A DNA stretch of 19,033 nt from Anaerofilum faecale (GTDB lineage Bacteria > Bacillota > Clostridia > Oscillospirales > Ruminococcaceae), in assembly GCA_019114265.1 (NCBI GenBank), contig DXFV01000024.1:1-19033 (forward strand), given 5' to 3'. This document shows, piece after piece, positions 1-6,240 of this stretch (within the stretch, counting starts at the first letter, position 1; the number at the start of each line of letters is the position of its first letter). The notes beneath the pieces were generated by a model, which saw only the letters and a list, made by a program, of their open reading frames with translations, was not told the DNA's origin and did no database searches. The position numbers and the translations under genes are program-made.

Positions 1-71
1 CACCAGTTAGGGGGAAACAGCGGTTGGCATCTATGGAATCATCCGTGAATTTTTGAGCTGAAAAAGCCCGG

Positions 72-118
72 AAACGGTTGATGCCACTGGCTTTTCGCCA
101 GTGGCATCTATACCGTTT
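72..118. terminator. Long palindrome, possible terminator reading rightward
   Basis: The inner arms at 80-91 and 97-108 are perfectly complementary (12 bp, loop TTTTC). Outer arms AAACGGT (72-78) and ACCGTTT (112-118) extend the stem across a small internal loop. On the plus strand the stem is followed by T-rich sequence (GTTTTGATTTTA), so it could end a transcript entering from the left, convergent with the tRNA. On the minus strand no T run follows directly. It could equally be a dispersed palindromic repeat: GGCATCTAT occurs at 27-35 and again at 104-112. Confidence 0.45.
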
Positions 119-126
119 TGATTTTA

Positions 127-202
127 TGGTGAGCCATCGGGGATTCGAACCCCGGACACCCTGATTAAAAGTCAGGTGCTCTGCCAACTGAGCTAATGGC
201 TC
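127..202 (-). tRNA. tRNA-Lys (anticodon UUU), CCA encoded
   Basis: On the minus strand the sequence folds as a standard tRNA. The acceptor arms are GAGCCAT and ATGGCTC, the D-arm contains AGCTCAGTTGGCAGAGC, and the anticodon stem CTGAC/GTCAG flanks a loop with TTT. The T-arm contains GGTTCGAATCC. Discriminator A is followed by a genomically encoded CCA (127-129). Without CCA the gene is 130-202. It has its own consensus promoter and lies downstream of the glycosyltransferase gene on the same strand. Confidence 0.97.
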
Positions 203-215
203 ACGGCGCTATATT

Positions 216-244
216 ATTATAGCAACCTGCCGGTGGTATGTCAA
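216..244 (-). promoter_or_regulatory. tRNA-Lys promoter
   Basis: Minus-strand TTGACA (239-244), a 17-bp spacer and TATAAT (216-221): a perfect sigma-A consensus placed just upstream of the tRNA 5' end at 202. Confidence 0.85.
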
Positions 245-263
245 GGGATTTCGATAAAAAAAT

Positions 264-1115
264 TCAGCCCTCCGCCATCGCCACCAGATACTTGTGCACG
301 CGCAGGCGATACTGGTCGTACATGCCAAGGCTCTCATACAGCGCTTTGTAGTATCCAAAGAGGCTTCGCTTGGTGCCCAGCGCCCCGCGCAGGGTGATCT
401 GGGTGGAGGTGATGCTGGCGGGATTCTTCACATAGTAATAGATGGGGGTGGTCAGCGCGCAGAAGCGGGACGCATAGCGGATGTATTCCAGATTGAACAG
501 GAAATCCTCGCTCCAGCCCAGTTCCTCGCTGCATTGCAGCTGGTGGGTGTGGATGATGTCGGCGCGGTAGAGCTTGTTCCACATCACGCCGTAGTAGAAG
601 CTGGCCGGTTCGTCCATCAGATGCCGGGCGAAGGTGCGGGTGTCCATCGGCTGCTGGCTGTCCAGGAAACCAATCGCCTTCAGCGTCGGGCGGCGGGGCA
701 GCAGACGCGCCATCACGCCCGGTTCGGCCGGTTCGTCCTCCTCGGGGCGCACCCGCCAGTAGTGCGCGATCACCAGGTCACTGGCGGTGGCAAGCGCCCG
801 GTCCACCAGCAGCTCGGTGGCGTTGGGCGCCAGGTAGTCGTCGCTGTCCACAAACTGCAAATATTCGCCCTTCGCCACTCCAATGGCCAGATTGCGGGTG
901 GCGGATACGCCCGAGTTCGGCTTGTCCAGCACCTGGATGCGCCTGTCCACCCCGGCGTACATGCGGCAGATCTCCAGGCTTGCATCGTGGCTCCCGTCGT
1001 TTACCAAAAGGATCTCCAGATTTTTATAGCTCTGCCGCCGCACGCTCTCGATGCAGCGGCCAAGATGCGGGGCCGCGTTGTATACCGGCACGATCACAGT
1101 CACCAGTGGCTGCAT
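264..1115 (-). CDS. Family 2 glycosyltransferase
   Basis: This is a 283-residue protein with an N-terminal GT-A glycosyltransferase family 2 domain. The core strand is VTVIVPVYN (about residues 5-13), followed by the nucleotide-binding LLVNDGSHD segment (37-44), NSGVSATRN (67-75) and the DXD-type metal-binding motif DSDD (90-93). Such enzymes move a sugar from a nucleotide sugar to an acceptor in capsule, exopolysaccharide, teichoic acid or glycolipid synthesis; the acceptor cannot be told here. No signal peptide or clear membrane segment is visible, so it is probably cytoplasmic or membrane-associated. I chose the ATG at 1113-1115 because AAGGAGG lies 8 nt upstream and the protein then begins right at the domain; the frame stays open 60 codons further upstream, but that extension does not resemble the family. 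It stands alone, without neighbouring polysaccharide genes, and its own promoter lies at 1147-1175. Confidence 0.9.
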   Translation of the reverse strand: MQPLVTVIVPVYNAAPHLGRCIESVRRQSYKNLEILLVNDGSHDASLEICRMYAGVDRRIQVLDKPNSGVSATRNLAIGVAKGEYLQFVDSDDYLAPNATELLVDRALATASDLVIAHYWRVRPEEDEPAEPGVMARLLPRRPTLKAIGFLDSQQPMDTRTFARHLMDEPASFYYGVMWNKLYRADIIHTHQLQCSEELGWSEDFLFNLEYIRYASRFCALTTPIYYYVKNPASITSTQITLRGALGTKRSLFGYYKALYESLGMYDQYRLRVHKYLVAMAEG

Positions 1116-1146
1116 CCCGTTGTCCTCCTTGCTGTGGAATACATCT

Positions 1147-1175
1147 ATTATAACACACCCAAACCGGCTTGTCAT
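1147..1175 (-). promoter_or_regulatory. Glycosyltransferase promoter
   Basis: Minus-strand ATGACA (1170-1175), a 17-bp spacer and TATAAT (1147-1152), located 32 bp upstream of the chosen start codon. Confidence 0.7.
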
Positions 1176-1223
1176 GGAGAATTTCCGCCCGGCGGCGAAG
1201 GTTCCAGCGTCCCGCAAGAAAGA

Positions 1224-1258
1224 TTTTTGCCCCCGCAGCAAATTTTTGTGGGGGAAAA
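1224..1258. repeat. Inverted repeat in the divergent intergenic region
   Basis: CCCCCGCA (1230-1237) pairs with TGTGGGGG (1247-1254), with one G-U pair. TTTTT and AAAA flanks extend the pairing. Neither strand has a T run directly after the stem, so it is not an obvious terminator. It sits between the two divergent promoters; its function is unknown. Confidence 0.4.
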
Positions 1259-1281
1259 CCGGGCTTTTTTCAGAAAACCTC

Positions 1282-1309
1282 TTTGCAAGCCGCACAAATT
1301 TGGTATAAT
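1282..1309 (+). promoter_or_regulatory. potABCD promoter (extended -10)
   Basis: TATAAT at 1304-1309 is preceded by TGG, giving an extended -10 (TGnTATAAT). A weak -35, TTTGCA, lies at 1282-1287 with a 16-bp spacer. Transcription would start near 1316, leaving a leader of about 78 nt before potA. Confidence 0.65.
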
Positions 1310-1320
1310 AATAAGTATCG

Positions 1321-1391
1321 AAAAGGCTCCAAATGGGACCTTTTTCGGGTCCGCCGCTTGCTGCGCGGGCTTTTTTGCCAGGAGGGAGCCT
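1321..1391 (+). promoter_or_regulatory. Leader with tandem terminator-like hairpins (candidate attenuator)
   Basis: Hairpin A pairs AAAAGG (1321-1326) with CCTTTT (1339-1344), with further pairing inside, and ends in TTTTT (1341-1345). Hairpin B folds from CCGCCGC (1351-1357) with GCGCGG (1363-1368) and is followed by TTTTTT (1371-1376). A competing pairing is visible: GGACC (1336-1340) can pair with GGTCC (1348-1352), which would break both hairpins. AGGCTCC (1324-1330) is also complementary to GGAGCCT (1385-1391), overlapping the edge of the AGGAGG site (1380-1385). The leader matches no riboswitch class I recognise. Confidence 0.45.
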
Positions 1392-1393
1392 CT

Positions 1394-2473
1394 ATGGATC
1401 AACCTGTTCTGCAATTGCAGAATATCACAAAACAATTTGACGGCACCCCGGTGCTGCGCGGGATCGACCTGTGCGTGAACGCGGGGGAATTCATCACGCT
1501 GCTGGGTGCGTCGGGCTGCGGCAAAACCACCACCCTCCGCATCATCGCGGGTCTGGAAACGCCGGACACCGGCAAGGTGCTGCTGGGCGGCGAAGACGTC
1601 ACCAGCCTTGCGCCCAACCGCCGCGGCGTCAACACCGTGTTTCAGAACTACGCGCTGTTTCCCCACATGACGGTGGCGGCCAACGTCGGCTACGGGCTGC
1701 GTTTGCAGAAAAAGGACAAAGCCGACATCCGCACGCGCGTGGAAAAGCTGCTGGAGCTGGTGCAGCTGGAAGGCTACGGCAAGCGCATGCCGGCCGAGCT
1801 GTCGGGCGGGCAGAAACAGCGTGTGGCCATCGCGCGGGCGCTGGCGGTGCAGCCGAAGGTGCTGCTGCTGGACGAACCGCTGGGCGCGCTGGACCTGCAG
1901 CTGCGCCGCCAGATGCAGTTTGAGCTGAAGCGTCTGCAGCAGCAGCTGGGCCTGACCTTCATCTACATCACCCACGACCAGGAAGAGGCGCTGAACATGT
2001 CCAGCCGCATCGCCGTGATGCGGGACGGACGCTTTGAACAGATCGGCACCCCCGCCGAGGTCTACGACCATCCCCGCACCGCCTATGTGGCCCGCTTTGT
2101 GGGCACCGCCAACATCCTGCGCGGCACCGTGAAGCGCTCCGGCCCGGTCACCTGCATCGAAACGCCCGCCGGATGTGCCTGTGCCGCGGCGCAGGGCACG
2201 CCGCCGGCTGCCGGCAGCACGGCCAGCCTGGCCGTTCGCAGCGAGCAGGTGCAGTTCTCCACCGACCTCTCCGCCGACGGGATGGACGGCGTGATCCGGG
2301 AAAAGAACTTCGCGGGCGGGATGCTCCGCATCGTGCTGGAGCTGGCGGGCGGCCAGCAGCTGGTGGCCAGCCGCCACGGCATCGACCTTCCCGCCCAGCC
2401 CGGCCAGCAGGTGAAGATCACCTGGCAGCCGGACCACGCGGTGCTGGTGCAGGACGAGGAGGCGGGCGCATGA
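1394..2473 (+). CDS. potA: Spermidine/putrescine ABC transporter ATP-binding protein
   Basis: This 359-residue protein is the ATPase subunit that drives polyamine uptake on the cytoplasmic face of the PotB/PotC channel. All ABC motifs are present: Walker A GASGCGKTT (38-46), signature LSGGQ (136-140), Walker B VLLLDE (156-161) and the switch histidine in ITHDQ (His194). The remaining part, from about residue 235, is a TOBE-type regulatory domain, as in PotA and other CUT1/polyamine ATPases. The start is the ATG at 1394, with AGGAGG 8 nt upstream; the same frame is open upstream but without family resemblance. It is first in the operon and overlaps potB by 4 nt (ATGA). The assignment to polyamines rests on the potABCD order and on the PotD-like binding protein; an Fe3+ or sulfate ATPase would look similar alone. 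Confidence 0.93.
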   Translation: MDQPVLQLQNITKQFDGTPVLRGIDLCVNAGEFITLLGASGCGKTTTLRIIAGLETPDTGKVLLGGEDVTSLAPNRRGVNTVFQNYALFPHMTVAANVGYGLRLQKKDKADIRTRVEKLLELVQLEGYGKRMPAELSGGQKQRVAIARALAVQPKVLLLDEPLGALDLQLRRQMQFELKRLQQQLGLTFIYITHDQEEALNMSSRIAVMRDGRFEQIGTPAEVYDHPRTAYVARFVGTANILRGTVKRSGPVTCIETPAGCACAAAQGTPPAAGSTASLAVRSEQVQFSTDLSADGMDGVIREKNFAGGMLRIVLELAGGQQLVASRHGIDLPAQPGQQVKITWQPDHAVLVQDEEAGA

Positions 2474-3324
2474 AAAACACCCGCCGTGGTCTGTGGCTGA
2501 CCCTTCTGCCCATGTACCTGTTCACGCTGGTGTTTGTGGCCGGGCCGCTGGTGTACATGGTGGTGCTCAGCTTTCTGCAGCGGGACGAGAGCTGGGGCGT
2601 CACCGCCAACTTCACCCTGCAGAACTACACCCAGATCTTCCAGCCGGTCTACCTGCAAACCTTTGCCGACTCGCTGGGCCTGGCGCTGCTGTCCACCGCG
2701 CTGATCGTGCTGGTCGGCTATCCGTTCGGCTATTTTATGGCGCGGCTGTCGGCCCGAGGGAAAAAGCGGATGATGCTGGCGCTGATGATCCCGTTCTGGA
2801 CAAGTTCGCTCATCCGCCTGTACGGGTGGATCATCATTTTCCGCGCCAACGGGCCGCTGGACCAGCTGCTGATGGGGCTGCACATCACAAGCGAACCGCT
2901 GCGCCTTCTCTACACCTACCCGGCCGTGGTGGTGGGCATGGTGTACGCGCTGGTGCAGTTCATGATCTTCGCGGTGTATTCCAGCGCCGAGAAGATGGAC
3001 TGGAGCCTGGTGGAAGCGGCGCGGGACCTGGGCGCTTCGCCCTTCACCGCCTTCTGCACCGTCACCCTGAAAATGACGCTGCCGGGGCTTTTGTCCGGCG
3101 TCATCCTCACCTTTATCCCGTCGATGGGCCTGTTCTTCATCGCCGACATCCTGGGCGGTAATACGGTGGTGCTGGTGGGCAGCCTGATCGAAGACCAGCT
3201 GGTCAAGGCGCACAACACGCCCTTTGCCGCCGCGCTGTCGGTGGTGCTGATGCTGATGACCACCGCGATGATCGCGTTCTACCGCAAGGTGTCAGACGTG
3301 AAGGAACTGGAGGGGCTGCTGTGA
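2470..3324 (+). CDS. potB: Spermidine/putrescine ABC transporter permease PotB
   Basis: This 284-residue integral membrane protein forms one half of the polyamine channel. It opens with a hydrophobic segment (LLPMYLFTLVFVAGPLVYMV, about residues 12-31), and about six membrane segments follow in total. The cytoplasmic EAA loop that contacts PotA is visible as EAARDLGASPFTAFCTVTL, with the expected conserved glycine. Length and segment pattern fit the PotB/CysT class of the BPD-transporter inner-membrane family. The ATG start at 2470 overlaps the potA stop codon (ATGA), which implies translational coupling; a longer open frame upstream lies inside potA and is not coding. It overlaps potC by 4 nt at its end (GTGA). 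Confidence 0.92.
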   Translation: MKNTRRGLWLTLLPMYLFTLVFVAGPLVYMVVLSFLQRDESWGVTANFTLQNYTQIFQPVYLQTFADSLGLALLSTALIVLVGYPFGYFMARLSARGKKRMMLALMIPFWTSSLIRLYGWIIIFRANGPLDQLLMGLHITSEPLRLLYTYPAVVVGMVYALVQFMIFAVYSSAEKMDWSLVEAARDLGASPFTAFCTVTLKMTLPGLLSGVILTFIPSMGLFFIADILGGNTVVLVGSLIEDQLVKAHNTPFAAALSVVLMLMTTAMIAFYRKVSDVKELEGLL

Positions 3325-4112
3325 AAAAAGGACGTTTCCGCTTTTCGTATCTGTATATGGGGCTGGTGCTGGCGATCATGTACCTGCCCATCCTGCTGAC
3401 GGTGATCTATTCCTTCAACGAGAGCAGGATCAGCTCGGTGTGGGGCGGCTTTTCGCTCACCTGGTACCGGCAGCTGTTCCGGGACGAGGAGATGTTCCAC
3501 GCGCTGTGGAACAGCATCGTGCTGGCAGTGTGCAGCTGTCTGCTGGCCGCCGTGCTGGGCACGCTGGGAGCTTTCGGGATGACGCGGGTGAAAAGCCGTC
3601 TGAACGGGCCGATGGAGTATCTGTCCACCCTTCCCATCATGATCCCGGAGATCATTCTGGGCATGGTGTTCCTGGCCTTTTTCGGGCTGCTGGGGCTGCC
3701 GTTCGGCATGCTCACCCTGATCCTGGCCCACACGGCCTTCTGTGTGCCGTATATCTTCATGCTGGTGAAGGCGCGGCTGGTGGGCATGGAGCCCAGCCTG
3801 GCCGAAGCGGCCCGCGATCTGGGCGCCGGTGAGGTGCGCGTCTTTTTCGACATCACCCTGCCGCTGATCGCCCCGGCCATCGCGTCGGGTATGCTGCTCA
3901 GCTTTGCCATGAGTTTCGACGATGTCATCATCAGCATCTTTGTCACCGGCGTGAACGTGAACACCCTTCCCATCCGGGTGTACACCCAGCTGAAAACCGG
4001 CGTCACCCCCGAGATCAACGCCCTGTGCACCCTGATGCTGGCGGGCACGGTGCTGCTGGTGGCGCTGTCTGTCTGGATCGGCCGGGAGAAAAAGCACGCC
4101 CCCAAGCTCTGA
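3321..4112 (+). CDS. potC: Spermidine/putrescine ABC transporter permease PotC
   Basis: This 263-residue integral membrane protein is the second half of the channel. It has an N-terminal anchor (about residues 11-29, MGLVLAIMYLPILLTVIYSF region) and further hydrophobic segments in the six-segment pattern of the family. The EAA loop reads EAARDLGAGEVRVFFDITLP. DDVIISIF near the last third is typical of PotC. The start is GTG at 3321, overlapping the potB stop (GTGA); the N-terminus KKGRFRFSYLYMGL is a usual PotC-like beginning. A 53-nt gap separates it from potD. Confidence 0.92.
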   Translation: MKKGRFRFSYLYMGLVLAIMYLPILLTVIYSFNESRISSVWGGFSLTWYRQLFRDEEMFHALWNSIVLAVCSCLLAAVLGTLGAFGMTRVKSRLNGPMEYLSTLPIMIPEIILGMVFLAFFGLLGLPFGMLTLILAHTAFCVPYIFMLVKARLVGMEPSLAEAARDLGAGEVRVFFDITLPLIAPAIASGMLLSFAMSFDDVIISIFVTGVNVNTLPIRVYTQLKTGVTPEINALCTLMLAGTVLLVALSVWIGREKKHAPKL

Positions 4113-4150
4113 CCCCCCTGTTTTGATTTTTATAATAATTTGTATATAAT
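4109..4150 (+). promoter_or_regulatory. Possible internal promoter ahead of potD
   Basis: The AT-rich 53-nt gap holds two -10-like hexamers. CTGACC (4109-4114), 16 bp, TATAAT (4131-4136) would start near 4143. TTGATT (4123-4128), 16 bp, TATAAT (4145-4150) would start inside the ribosome-binding site and is less likely. An extra promoter would fit the high demand for a binding protein; this is inference. Confidence 0.4.
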
Positions 4151-4165
4151 GTAAGGAGGATTCTT

Positions 4166-5215
4166 ATGAAAAAACTGTTTTCTGCCGTTCTGGCCGGCGC
4201 TGTGCTGGCCGGTTCGCTGGCCGGGTGCGGGCAAAGCGCCGACCGCGAGCTGAACCTGTTCACCTGGGTGGGCATGTTCCCCGACGAGGTGCTGGCGGAC
4301 TTCACCGCCGAGACCGGCATCAAGGTGAACTATTCCAACTTCGACACCGACGAATCCATGCTGCAAAAGCTCAGCCAGGCCGAAGGCGGCGACTACGACC
4401 TCATCATCGCCGACGACTACATCATCCAGACCGCCATCGAGCAGGGCCTGGTGGCCAAGCTGGACAAATCCAAGCTGGAGAACATCGGCAACGTGAACCC
4501 CGTCTATCAGGGCCAGTTCTACGATCCCACCGACGAGTACACGGTGCCCTACGGCGCGGGCGTGCAGACCATCGTCTACAACCCCGCGATGGTGGACAAG
4601 GAGATCACCGGCTATGCCGACCTGTGGGATTCCGCGCTGGCCGATAACCTGGCCGTGGTGGGCAACTACCGCGTGATCAACGGCATGGCGCTGAAGGTGA
4701 TGGGCGAGAGTTACAACACCGAGGACCCCGCCGTTATCGCCGAGGCGGGCGAAAAGCTGCTGGAGCTGGCGCCGAACATCCGCCTCATCAAGGACAGCAA
4801 CACCCAGGACGACCTGATCTCGGGCGAGGTGGGCGCCGCTGTGATGTACACCAGCCAGGTGACCCTGGCAATGATGGCCGACCCCAGCCTGAAGGTGGTG
4901 TTCCCCAGCGAGGGTATCGGCCTGGGCATCATGGCGCAGTTCATTCCGGTGAACGCCCCGCATTCGGACGAAGCGCATGAGTTCATCGACTACATCCTGC
5001 GCCCGGAGGTGGCGAAGGAGTGCTTCCAGTACATCGGCTACTACTGCACCAACCAGGCAGCCGATGCGCTGATCGACGAGGAATTCCGCAGCTTCCTCAC
5101 CCTGCCGGAGGATTTCGACGCCGCCAGCACCGAGATGATCCAGCCCATCAGCGCCGAGGCGGAGGAGGCCCACGTGCAGGCCTGGACCGAGTTCAAGAAC
5201 GCCTGCGGCCAGTAA
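4166..5215 (+). CDS. potD: Spermidine/putrescine-binding lipoprotein PotD
   Basis: This 349-residue substrate-binding protein delivers polyamines to PotBC outside the membrane. The N-terminus is a lipoprotein signal peptide with lipobox LAGC, so Cys21 becomes the lipidated residue. After it, LNLFTWVGMFPDEVLADF is the usual opening strand and helix of PotD-type proteins. YDLIIADDYII matches the conserved hinge-side motif, and YTVPYGAGVQTIVYNP matches the family's VPY-x-VYN region, without the tryptophan seen in E. coli PotD. LINGMALKV-like and LRPEVAKECFQYIGYYCTNQAA segments also fit. The start ATG has AAGGAGG 7 nt upstream. It is last in the operon and is followed by a strong terminator. Which polyamine is preferred cannot be read from the sequence. 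Confidence 0.92.
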   Translation: MKKLFSAVLAGAVLAGSLAGCGQSADRELNLFTWVGMFPDEVLADFTAETGIKVNYSNFDTDESMLQKLSQAEGGDYDLIIADDYIIQTAIEQGLVAKLDKSKLENIGNVNPVYQGQFYDPTDEYTVPYGAGVQTIVYNPAMVDKEITGYADLWDSALADNLAVVGNYRVINGMALKVMGESYNTEDPAVIAEAGEKLLELAPNIRLIKDSNTQDDLISGEVGAAVMYTSQVTLAMMADPSLKVVFPSEGIGLGIMAQFIPVNAPHSDEAHEFIDYILRPEVAKECFQYIGYYCTNQAADALIDEEFRSFLTLPEDFDAASTEMIQPISAEAEEAHVQAWTEFKNACGQ

Positions 5216-5246
5216 CCGGCGAACGGCATATAAAAAGCAAACGAGC

Positions 5247-5282
5247 GGCAGGGCCGGGAGATTTTCCCAGCCCTGCCTTTTT
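5247..5282 (+). terminator. potABCD terminator
   Basis: Arms GGCAGGGC (5247-5254) and GCCCTGCC (5270-5277) are perfectly complementary. An inner GGGA/TTCCC pairing lies between them, and TTTTT follows at 5278-5282. It lies 31 bp after the potD stop codon. Confidence 0.92.
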
Positions 5283-5312
5283 AGCCTGTCAGGAAAGGAT
5301 TCGGCCTGTGGC

Positions 5313-5710
5313 GGAAAGGCTTCCGGTTTCCTCCAACGGCTTCCCCCTGGGGGGAAGCTGTCGCCGCAGGCGACTGATGAGGGGAAGTCTCCCGGCACAC
5401 ACAATCCCCGCCCAAAGCCGTTTCAGACTGCCGACAAATCTTTCTGCTCTGCACAGAGGAAAGGCTTCCGGTTCCCTCCAACGGCTTCCCCCTGGGGGGA
5501 AGCTGTCGCCGCAGGCGACTGATGAGGGGAAGTCTCCCGGCAAGCACAACCCCCGCCCAAAGCCGTTTCAGACTGCCGACAAATCTTTCTGCTCTGCACA
5601 GAGGAAAGGCTTCCGGTTCCCTCCAACGGCTTCCCCCTGGGGGGAAGCTGGACTGATGAGGGGAAGTCTCCCGGTAAGCACAACCCCCGCCCCAATCCCT
5701 TTCAACAAGC
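5313..5710. repeat. 145-bp tandem repeat array, about 2.7 copies
   Basis: Copies begin at 5313, 5458 and 5603, so the period is exactly 145 bp. Copies 1 and 2 differ at only a few bases. Each unit holds the arms GCTTCCCCC/GGGGGAAGC (copy 1: 5339-5347 and 5350-5358), then a small hairpin GTCGCC-GCA-GGCGAC (5360-5374), then CTGATGAGGGGAAG. Copy 3 lacks 11 bases, removing one arm and the loop of the small hairpin, and fades out near 5710. The palindromic core resembles a dispersed intergenic repeat that I recall from Faecalibacterium-like genomes. With a period not divisible by 3, the minus-strand open frames crossing it change frame from copy to copy, so it is not coding. The rest of the gene-free stretch 5216-5882 holds only terminators and a degenerate terminator copy. 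Confidence 0.93.
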
Positions 5711-5715
5711 CAAAA

Positions 5716-5738
5716 CGGCAGGACCGGAAAATTTTCCT
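5716..5738 (+). repeat. Degenerate copy of the potD terminator arm
   Basis: This stretch matches 5246-5268, the 5' arm and loop of the potABCD terminator, at 19 of 23 positions. It lacks the 3' arm and the T run, so it should not terminate. It lies on the far side of the tandem array from the intact terminator. Confidence 0.55.
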
Positions 5739-5833
5739 GTTCATATCGTCCGTTCCCCTGCGCAGAGAGAACCATCCGCCACCGGAGTCTGCCAGGCAAT
5801 AAGCACCGCCCGAAATTTACAAAGGCACTCCAC

Positions 5834-5874
5834 AAAAAAGCCCCGCCTTTCCGTGCGGAAAAGCGGAGCCTTTT
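5834..5874 (-). terminator. Terminator of the DUF4234-DUF2752 unit
   Basis: On the minus strand, arms of about 15 bp (including G-U pairs) flank the loop GCAC and are followed by TTTTTT. It begins 9 bp past the DUF2752 stop codon. Confidence 0.88.
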
Positions 5875-5882
5875 GAACAAGA

Positions 5883-6239
5883 TCAAAGCGGAAGATTGCG
5901 CAGAACCCCGAACAGCAGCAGTCCGCCGCCGTACACAGCCAGCAGGATCTGGTTCCAGCGGGGCTGCGGACGTCCGGCAGCACAGCGCCGCCATTCGTGC
6001 ACCAGCTCAAACGCCAGCAGCGGCAGCGTGCACAGCAGAAAGGCGTTGGCCGCAAAGGCGGCCCGAATATCCAGCCGGGACAGCGCCACCAGCATGGTGG
6101 TCACGCCGCAGCCGGGACAGAGCAGCCCGGTCGCCAGATGGAACGGGCAGGGGATGCCCGGCCCGCCCAGCCGCAGCCAGACGAGATACAGCGCCCCCGC
6201 CGCAAGCAAAGCGACCCAGACTCTGCGCGTGCGTCCCAT
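5883..6239 (-). CDS. DUF2752 family membrane protein
   Basis: This 118-residue small membrane protein shows the DUF2752 signature: CPFHLATGLLCPGCGVTTML with paired cysteines, followed by the LDIRAAFAANAFLL helix. Three or so hydrophobic segments are visible (about residues 7-23, 66-80 and 97-113). The family has no established biochemical function that I know of; the CPGCG motif is its hallmark. It starts 1 nt after the stop codon of the upstream zinc-ribbon/DUF4234 gene (TGATATG), so the two are almost surely co-transcribed and probably translationally coupled; its own ribosome-binding site (AAGG) is weak. A strong terminator follows. The pairing of DUF2752 with small membrane proteins of the DUF4234, TM2 or CD225 kind is something I recall from other gut Firmicutes. 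Confidence 0.85.
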   Translation of the reverse strand: MGRTRRVWVALLAAGALYLVWLRLGGPGIPCPFHLATGLLCPGCGVTTMLVALSRLDIRAAFAANAFLLCTLPLLAFELVHEWRRCAAGRPQPRWNQILLAVYGGGLLLFGVLRNLPL

Positions 6240-6240
6240 A

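Noticed and set aside
1116..1295. N-terminal extension of the glycosyltransferase (60 extra codons)
   Set aside because: It would span the gene's own promoter, and the AAGGAGG site lies 8 nt before ATG 1115, directly ahead of the GT2 domain.
1169..1393. N-terminal extension of PotA (75 extra codons)
   Set aside because: The extension crosses the promoter and leader hairpins and has no family resemblance. ATG 1394 has the AGGAGG site.
294..1478. 394-codon plus-strand open frame over the glycosyltransferase gene
   Set aside because: The GT2 motifs and a good ribosome-binding site lie on the minus strand. The plus-strand frame would also run across the pot promoter and leader.
5313..5710. CRISPR array
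   Set aside because: The unit is 145 bp and both repeat and spacer portions are nearly identical between copies, so there are no unique spacers. No cas genes are present.
5281..5994. Minus-strand open frames with a repeated FPSSVACGDSFPPGG pattern over the repeat array
   Set aside because: The 145-bp period is not a multiple of 3, so each copy is read in a different frame. This is DNA repeat sequence, not a repeat protein.
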